Of a DNA stretch of 64,000 nt, positions 56,273 through 64,000 are shown piece by piece (position 1 is the stretch's first letter; each line of letters opens with the position of its first letter). The notes under the pieces were generated by a model. The model was given only the letters and a program-made list of their open reading frames with translations. It had not been told where the DNA came from and did no database searches. The stretch is from the NCBI GenBank assembly GCA_021234155.1, contig JAJEKV010000049.1:8898036-8962035 (forward strand), read 5' to 3'. This DNA comes from Isoetes taiwanensis (Eukaryota > Streptophyta > Lycopodiopsida > Isoetales > Isoetaceae). A program made the position numbers and the translations under genes.

Positions 56273-58874
56273 TTAGGCAGCGCCTTCTTCGTCAGTTTCA
56301 TCATTCGCAGTTCCATCCTCTTCTGCCTGGGGGCCTAGGTTCAACCTCCGATGACCCTTTCCCTTAGTGCAACGTCGAGACGTGTTTCTTTTAGTCCGTT
56401 CTCTGTTTGTCAAGGTAAAGCGCGAGGGTGAGTCCGCTGGATCACCTAGGCCAGTCAAGTCATCAACTGCATTGCTCGAACCTGGCCTTTCAGTATCAGA
56501 CTCCTCGGTATCCTCGCTGGCGGCTGATCCGTCTAAGAATATGGCTTGGTCTATATCATCTTCGTCATCAACGAAGTGGGTACATTGAATGTCTTCATCA
56601 ACATGGCTTGCAGCATTTATTGCAAGCATCTCGTCCTCACTGTCTTCGAAGCTGTCCTCTTCCACTTCGAATCGTGCATCCATGAAAGGAAATCAGAGCT
56701 TATCGATTGCGGATGTACCACTATTACGATTCAATAGCCGCCCGGTTTGAGAAGTTGTATACAAGTTTGTCTGCCTTCTTATGTAGCAAGCGATTGTGGG
56801 TGACGCTGTGTATGTACTTATAGGCACTCCAATTCCTCTCACTTGCACTATTGGAAGATACCAAAGAGAGGATAGTCATTGCAATTGCCTGCAAGGTATC
56901 AGTAATTTGCCCATGGGCTTGCCACCATGCATAGGATTCCATATTTGGTTCCTTCTTCACGACTCTCCAGTCGTCGTGGAAGCTCTTCATCGCCCACCTT
57001 CCACTCGGGTTCTCGTATTGATTAACTTCGGCAATGAAAAGCTTGTAGTCCGGAAATGTTGGGATAGAACATTTTTGCAACCTTCTTCAACGAGCCCATC
57101 ACTTCTTTATCGTATGCTGGTCCATATCGTTGGTTGTGTGGGTCTAAGGCATCTGCGCGCCATGAAGATCATTGTATGACTTCTTCCATCGCTCATTGAA
57201 GTCTCGAGTAGTCTTTGCCGCGCTTAGCATTGTCAAATGGCGCATTGGGCCCATCACGTTCTAGGAAGGATTGAATGGAGTGCCAACACCTCCGGACCTT
57301 TCGGTGCTTGCCTTGAAGAATCAAGGGTTTTGATGGTGTGACAAACGGGTTGCATGCACCTCACAACATTTTTACACCTTTCCAAAATGTCTCCCGCCCA
57401 AGCAATTCTCGAAGGGGCGGCAGACTTCTTTGTTGGTGTTTCAAGGCATTTTTCCCCCTTTCTCGCCTCCTTTCCCAATCAAAAACTCAGATGATTAAAG
57501 GTTGAGATAATCCAATCACGACACTTCAACACTCTTTCAAGACAGGATGTAATTGGAACCAAACCGAAGTTTGCCGTGATTCATGAGTGCTAGGCTCTTT
57601 TCCGACGCAATGACTTGTAAATGGCATAAATTGCGGCTTCTTTGTGATGAATTTTACAAGCCGACGCTTCTTTACGAATAGGATCTTTGAACCACGTGTC
57701 TTTGTGAGAACCAGTCCTTCAAAGAATAGGTTCAGTGCAATGGCATTGGCAACTAGTAGCATGCAACCCCGGAAATTCGGACTCCAATAATTGACCCGCT
57801 AGCTTGCAATTAGACGCCGTTATCCATTACAACTTGAAATATTCTCTTCGCTCCAAAACTCTCTATCACGGCCTTTGTTTTCTGAAAATCCAATCTCCCA
57901 GGTCACTTGGTCGGTTTTGGTTTCTCTACGGTTTTCAAAAATACTTCACCCCACGGATACACGATCATGAAATTAATAAGATGGTCCTTGTTTACATTGC
58001 TCCAACCATCAGTCACTAATGAAGTCGGCCGCTTGGTCACGACACAACTTCATCTCCACCCTCTCAACCATTTTTCCGTATTTCATCAACCATTTTATTG
58101 TTGGCATGCTTGTATGAAGGCAATCTAAAAGCCGGTCCTGCTTTGGCAACTTCCCCGAAGGCTTCTTTCATTGCTTTGTGCTCCAAAATATGTGGAGACA
58201 ACCCAAAGATATAAAAAATGCCTCTACAACCTTCAATTAAGTCTTCTTGATTTGCTCGATGTTAAGCAATGATCAACCCTCTGTTGCTTCGTCTGTCTTT
58301 CCACTATTTCAATTGTCTCTATCATTCTCTGTTCTCCCGTGCTTATACCTATTGACCCTAGTCCACCCTCTGATTGGTATGCTGTCCCAACAGGGGGGGT
58401 GGTATAGTTATCTTCGCCCGCTCTGCCTCTAAGACCGCTCTTGAGTATTAAGAACTTGTCTTTTTCTCATATTATTCTTCGTTTTTGCGTATCCCATCCA
58501 AATAAATGAGACAATCTTTCAATGGCATCCTTTCGCAAGTCAGCAGATGCAGTACAAGTTGCGACACCGACGTCTCGTTCACGTAAGATGTGAGCTCGAA
58601 TTCTTGTTGCAGAACCATTTACCGATGAGTATCCACAAAACACACATTGCCACTCATTTACGCCAAACTCTTTCACAAACTCCCATTCTGGGCCTCTTTT
58701 CCGACCGCAACTCCGATCTGCGACCACGTGGGCGAGTTGCGGTCCTCGCGGGTTCCCTCGCCACGGCACACGCGATCCTCGCACCTCTAGAGGTGGATGC
58801 ATGACCGCTGCCGCGCACCTCCGGAGGTAGATCGTGACCGTAGAGCCACCATTGCTCTCGGACCGGGCCGACAA
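56273..58874 (-). pseudogene. hAT transposase (BED, DUF659, hAT C-terminal domain), frame-broken
   Basis: Cuts and rejoins the transposon ends in the nucleus. Reading on the minus strand: a BED-type zinc finger (58710-58560: WQCVFCGYSSVNGSATRIRA, C-x2-C with distal His and Cys); the DUF659 core (about 58015-57905: DGWSNVNKDHLINFMIVY); a central part (57762-57254) in several frames; and the hAT C-terminal dimerisation domain (57080-56724) with NSASERNWSAYKYIHS. An acidic, basic-ended tail lies in a separate frame (56683-56273). Frame breaks separate the domains, and some lie at CHG sites. The order and all domains of a hAT transposase are present, so the element is or recently was autonomous. 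Confidence 0.82.
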
Positions 58875-59219
58875 TGTCTCTTAATCGACTCCTTGATTAC
58901 ACGAACTAAAGGAAGGCGATATATGCAAAGGAGCAAGCTCACAATGCATATGTTACGTCGACGTTCCGCGGAAGAATCAAGGGGGTTGGACGGACCCTAT
59001 AGGATATTCTATGGAAGCGATCACGAACCCAAAGCTGGGAAACCACGGGGCCGGAGTAAACTCACGCGTTCGGTATCCAACGCCGCTCGGACTCAAAAAA
59101 CGACACCTCAAAGGCAAACCGTTTCCCAAGGAGTATTTTGACTCAACCTCGGCGGTCAACGCTCGAGGTGAATTCTAGGGCTAATCACGTTTTTCTTATA
59201 TATACTATTAATTGCGATT

Positions 59220-59600
59220 GCCACAAAACAAAGCCAAACAATTGCGCGCAAATATTTTTTGCTTAGTAAACCGGGCAAAACAGCTTCGAAAATTTTTACG
59301 CAGACGAAAACAACAAAACAAACGACGCTGAAAATATTTTCGCGTCGCCGAAAATCTCCGGCAGACGCCGAAGTTCAAATTATTTTTCGCGCAGACGCTA
59401 ACAATAAAACAGCGTCGCCGAAAATATTTTCGCATCGCCGTGGAGCGTGTTTTCGCTGTGACGCCGAAAAATTTGGTTTCACGACTGTGGAAAAAAGATT
59501 TCGCAGACGCTAAAATATTTTCGCGTCGCGGTTTAGTTGTTTTCGCAGTCGCCGAAAATTTTCCGGACCGAATTGTTTTTTTGTCATTTTTTTTGCTTTT
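59220..59600. repeat. Right subterminal region of the giant hAT
   Basis: CpG-rich with repeated CGTCGCCGAAAATATTTTCG and GCAGACGC motifs in both orientations, related in composition and motif to 45600-45960. Confidence 0.7.
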
Positions 59601-59689
59601 ATACCGGCAAATTTGTGTCAGATCATTCAATTCATACGATTCCGTATAAAACGTATAACGTATTGAACCTATCCCCGCATACAAGGGAA

Positions 59690-62600
59690 GGCATACAACT
59701 TACTTCCATATCTCTACCGAGAGACAAGAGCTTCAACATATTTGTGCATAAATCCCATCACATACAATCCACATGATGTTAAATCGGAACAGCGTGGCAC
59801 CTCTACTTCTGTCAATCCGGATTAACATTATTTCTCTTCATGAAATCGACGCTCTAGATACTTGACCGATCGATGTGGTTAACATTTGTGTGTGCAGCCT
59901 ACATATCACGAAATTTAGCGGACCAATTAGCGAAGAAAAGCAAAGCAACAACTTAAAGTATTACATACCCTTTGATTGCTTTCTCGCTCGTCGCATAACC
60001 CGTAAGAGGATTCAAGGCGTGAATTCACGGTGCGGTAGGATCTTGGAATCGATGGTGCGAAGTAAAAAACAAAATGAGACAAAATGGTCATTCTCAAGGA
60101 TAGGTGCAAGGATATGATGGCATTTAGCTACCACAATCCCCTTCATCCCCTGATTTCACTATTTCAATGACATTCGGTGATCCTTCAAATGATTCACCCT
60201 TTCTTTTTCTTTGCTAGTAGCTTCTCTAAACCTTATATAGTTGTAAGCGGGATAAAAAAGATTTTGCTCTTCCACTCGAAAGGCAATGTCTCATACAAGC
60301 ACTGATTAGATTAAGATTAACATTAGAGACAAGGAATAGCAACAAATACATTTCGGTTACAACCAAAAGTTTACCCCGCCATAAAAGATCCACTAAGCGG
60401 CTACTCATTTTAGAGTTAGTTGCACATAAAATTGCTATGTCGGATGCAACCACTTTCATTTCAGCCGGGACGGTTCTTGAATGGCGTGAATGGCGTGAAT
60501 TCCATAAGTTTATCCTTGTCATCATTTACATTTGTCGATCCAAGATGTTAGTGTCATATTAACAATTGATCCCCGACAATAAAGCATAAATTGATACCTT
60601 CCAATCTCTCGATCCAAAGTGGTTTAGACACGCAAAACGAGTAGAATATAATAAGCTCTTTTGAGTATAAGTAAGTCAATGTTAGCGTCATATTAACAAT
60701 TGATCCATGACAATAAAGCATAAATTGATACCTTCCAATCTCTGTTTCGATGGTTTAGACCTGCAAAAACGAGTAAAATATAATAAGCTACCAAGTATAA
60801 GTAAGTCAATGTAAGCTAGCAATTCTTGCTTTTCGTACCGATGTCCCCTCGCTCGCTTTGCACTCTCTTTTTCCAAATTGTTTTGGCATCGGCTTTGACC
60901 ATAAATTTAGTCGTTGCCTTGGCTGCAATCTCCAAGGCTTCTTCAACATCATCTAGCTCCTTTGAATCGTCGCAAGTCTCTCAAGACAAGAAAGTGCTTC
61001 ATTCTAATGTTTTGAAAGCAAGACAAAAAGAAACACGTGACTGCCAAAGAACAAGCCTTTTTCCTCAACTTGAAAAACAAAGCAGCTTTCAGATCAAGCT
61101 TTCAATGTCGCCACCAACATCTTCGTAATTTTATCTCAGAAACACGCCAACGTAAGTTTCAAAATAAAAAAAAAAAAAAAAAACCCCTTAAAAGGAGAGA
61201 GAATTACTTTACGGGCTTTCAAATTAGTTGCTCCAATAATAGCATTTCGGCTTCAATTGTGGGATCTCTTTTGGAAAACAACCTCTGCTGCAAAATATTG
61301 AACATTAGTGAACTCTAACTACAACAGATGCAATCTTAATGTAATCGTAATGTAATCACCCTACCTTCCACATACCCTTACGTCTCCAAATCCCGCGATT
61401 GCTTATGAGTTGTTGCAATTCTCAAAGGTGATGTAGATGTGGATGGACTTCCAACATCGATAGCAAGCAAAGATCTTTTGTGCCGGGTTCAAGAATTGGG
61501 ATGTCCGAGAATGGTAAATGCAACCCCTTCTCAATAACATTCTTCTTTTCACCTACAACATGAAATTTTGCTATATTCGAACTTAAGCATAGTGCACGAA
61601 ACATGAATTGTTTAGTTTACTGCAGTTTACTTCTTCCTTTCTTGATACTACCCATGTCCGCATTGACACGGTTGGGTGTCAATAAGAAATGTAAACACTT
61701 GATTCAGAATCAAGGGGAGATGTAGAGTAGATAGAAGCAAAATCAAGAAAAAACAATCGATGCAAATCAAAAGCAGAACAAATGTTAATTACATGCAAGT
61801 AGGTTTTACTACAGGGCAAACTTTCTCAATGATAATGTAACGACAAAATAGAAGTACATTAGTGTACATAGCTATCACAATGTAAAGGAAAACCAAATAC
61901 TAAATTCAAATGTATTTGAGAACAAAATATTTTATCAATACACCCTATCAAATACATCATTCAAAGATTGAATGTAAAGGAAAGTCAAATACCAAATTCA
62001 TATGCATTTTACGATCACATGTAAATGCAAAGTACAATCAATGCAATACACCCTATTAATACACCCCTCAAAAAAGGAATTCGAGAAAAGCACTTCATGG
62101 CACATGTAAATGTAGAGTACTGAAGCAAATACATTTCCTCTTTACAAAAAAGACAAAAACCACGCCAAATCAAATGTTAATACAGCTTATGTACATGATG
62201 AAAACTAACTACATCTAAGTACACTCAAACTAATTATGTAATCAAAATAGAAATAGATGTACCTTCTAAGGGATTCCTAAGCAATGTCGCAGTCCTCTGG
62301 ACCATAAACAATCATGTACACATGTATTCGCCGTTGAAACCCTGAATATAAGACAAAATAGACAATATGTATGACCACAAAGTGGAGATATTACCATGGT
62401 CGAAATCAAGGCAATCATTGCAAATGCTTTGCAAGTATTGCTTATATGTGAGAATGAAGCGCCCGCCTTCTTTGCGGTATGGGAGCTGGCTGCAGCCTAT
62501 CGGGTCTGATCTTTCCAAATGCTTAGTCATCTCCTTTATTCTATTCTCACAGGTTGGAATTAACTTCCAAATCCTTGCTGATTTTTTCAATGGCGACTTC

Positions 62601-63490
62601 TAATTCTTGCAAATCAGCCTTTAAACAATCAATGGGAATCATTAGAGCATCTAAGTCAGCAATATAACTTGATTTCTCCTCCTCTAAATGGGATGCCAAA
62701 GCCATTTGCACATCAGTTGGCTTCCCCGCTTGCTTTTAAACCTGCCATAATCTTTGAATCTGCTCACATATTTTTGCATCTTTACTCTGCACAAGTCTTG
62801 TCAAGAAGCTCTTATCACTCTCATGCTTCAAAATTCAATTTCCATTGTTTTCCTTTTCTCTTTTTTAAAGTCTCAGATTTCATCAAGCATGGAGGCGAAA
62901 TCTAATGCTCTTGTTTCCCTCCACCTTTTCATCATTTCCAACTGCTGCCCCAATTCTACCCGAGGCATACATTTAATAGCTTTAACATTGGAAGACTTTC
63001 TTCAGTAGCTAATTACGTGGTCGATTCTTTTGAGAGCCTTTTGAATGAAGACTTGCACTTGCTTTCACCTCATCCCAATCAATGCTTACTCCTTTGTAAT
63101 GAAGTGCATATGCTCGGGCAAAATACAATGGAATGTGATGATTTGCAATGTCCCTCCTACAAAAAACGTGCTCATACATAGAAAAAAAATCTGCCATCCA
63201 ACCAGGCTTAATCCCGTGACTCTTGATACATCCTGCACTATTTGCACTAGCCCTGGAAACATGCTATCAAAATTGTTGCTTCTAAGTCTGCTGATGCTTA
63301 CCTTGTCAAACTCGGGCGGCAAGACCTCCCGATCCGAAGAAGACCCACTCTTGAGTTTTCTGGCCGAGTTCTAGTGGGAGACCTTGGCATGGGCTTTCTG
63401 AGTTTGTTGGCGAGGAGATTTCCTTGGAGATGTCTTTGTTCCAAGCTGTTTTACATGATCTCTTCCCCAGGTGCTTCAGCTCTCTCGAAA
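59690..63490. other. Low-coding region with unrecognised minus-strand fragments
   Basis: Minus-strand translations look partly gene-like but are not recognised: ELDDVEEALEIAAKATTKFM (about 60950-60880), SSYIADLDALMIPIDCLKAD (about 62680-62620, coiled-coil-like), a 92-codon frame at 62590-62312, and a frame at 63197-63009 reading YALHYKGVSIDWDEVKASAS. They could be parts of one decayed mobile-element gene read right to left. A direct repeat of about 110 bases around ACAATAAAGCATAAATTGATACC lies at 60545-60680 and 60680-60810. Confidence 0.3.
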
Positions 63491-63497
63491 ATGCAAG

Positions 63498-63650
63498 CTT
63501 TTGGCTATGGAGGTCCTGATCTTGGCTATGGAGGTTCGAATATGGATGTCAAGCTTTTGGCTATGGAGGTTCGAATATGGATGTCAAGCTTTTCGCCATG
63601 GAGGTTCGAATATGGATGTCAAGCTTTTAGGCTATGAAGGTTCGAGCTGG
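63498..63650. repeat. 35-bp minisatellite
   Basis: About three and a half units containing GGCTATGGAGGTTCGAATAT and GGATGTCAAGCTTTT, with few changes between units. Confidence 0.9.
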
Positions 63651-63719
63651 GAGGAAGGTTGAACGAGCACCTGGAGGAGAGTTCAAAATTATTTGCCCAT
63701 TAATGATTCATTCCAAGAA

Positions 63720-63899
63720 TAATAATTTCTGGGGGGGAGGGATTTCCTTACATTTTGAATTTGTAAATGTAAAATACGGGCACTTTTTTTGCCCACCCTT
63801 TCATGCTTCTACCCGATTCTGTGCTTAAATTCTTCCTATCAGGCCTATTGTGGAGCCTCAAATAAATGTAATCCATTTACTATTAATATAAAAATCTTA

Positions 63900-63942
<43 letters not shown>
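63720..63942 (+). mobile_element. Retroelement 3' end with 37-bp poly(A)
   Basis: The sequence ends CTTACCCTCA followed by 37 A residues (63906-63942), like the LINE 3' end at 24100-24118 (TTATCCCTCA plus A-rich tail). This suggests the 3'UTR of an L1-type LINE or a SINE using it. No coding part is identified directly upstream. Confidence 0.5.
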
Positions 63943-63944
<2 letters not shown>

Positions 63945-64000
63945 TGACTAAGACTTGCTAGAAAAAGTGACAAAAAATTACCCAAATATGTTTATAGATG

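Larger units (their letters stand above)
45522..59677 (-). mobile_element. Giant (14.2-kb) hAT-superfamily transposon with cargo genes
   Basis: Ends: CGGGGATAGGTTCTATACG at 45522-45540 and the reverse complement CGGGGATAGGTTCAATACG at 59659-59677 (18 of 19 alike). A perfect 8-bp target duplication CATACAAG lies at 45514-45521 and 59678-59685. Subterminal zones of both ends share CAGACGC and GCGTCGCCGAAA motifs. A hAT transposase lies at 56273-58874 on the minus strand, matching the 8-bp duplication. The interior also holds a kinase-like gene, a coiled-coil/RING gene, two long hairpins and several nested MITEs. Ordinary autonomous hATs are about 3-5 kb. The TIR does not begin with CA as many hATs do. 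Confidence 0.88.

Noticed and set aside
45522-59677. Interpreting the giant element as two unrelated insertions
   Set aside because: The perfect 8-bp duplication, matching TIRs and similar subterminal zones are unlikely to coincide by chance; read-level confirmation is still listed as the test.
1-64000. tRNA and rRNA genes
   Set aside because: No cloverleaf with proper A and B boxes and no conserved rRNA segment was recognised on either strand by eye.

Overview
The window is plant nuclear DNA, dense in transposable elements. Three things point to a vascular plant with a large genome: a plant G-type lectin receptor kinase, fragments of plant NHX and P4-ATPase genes with short spliceable introns, and layered LINE, LTR, hAT, Mutator-like, CACTA-like and Helitron-like sequences. 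The lineage (gymnosperm, fern or lycophyte) cannot be decided from the sequence. Only one host gene looks intact: an intronless 871-residue receptor kinase at 4615-7230 (-).

Layout. 1-4200 holds LINE debris and old repeats. 4216-8445 holds receptor-kinase copy 1, its 3' flank and an upstream region loaded with two small TIR elements. 11133-11659 is a broken P4-ATPase fragment. 12295-13260 is the promoter and 5' end of a third receptor-kinase copy whose body is gone. 12966-17910 is LINE, LTR, CACTA-like and Helitron remnants. 18578-19309 (-) is three exons of an NHX-type antiporter pseudogene. 21132-24138 is a 5'-truncated L1-type LINE with a 20-bp target duplication. 25652-27874 is a Mutator-like element with an array of palindromes. 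29282-39073 (-) is receptor-kinase copy 2, destroyed by two insertions of one non-autonomous LTR retrotransposon family in opposite orientations; one of them carries a nested hAT-type element. 39453-40250 holds foldback sequences. 40750-43740 is a decayed transposase-like gene of another family.

The most unusual object is a 14,156-bp element at 45522-59677. It has matching terminal inverted repeats, a perfect 8-bp target duplication (CATACAAG), related GC-rich subterminal regions, and a hAT transposase (BED finger, DUF659 core, hAT C-terminal domain) on the minus strand. It also carries cargo: a protein-kinase-like gene, a coiled-coil plus RING-type gene split by a MITE, and two tandem long hairpins resembling microRNA precursors. 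It is several times larger than ordinary hAT elements.

A technical point affects all gene calls. Where near-identical copies can be compared, their small differences fall mostly at CAG/CTG/CCG (CHG) sites. This resembles systematic base-calling error at methylated cytosines, so several apparent frameshifts in transposon genes may not be real.
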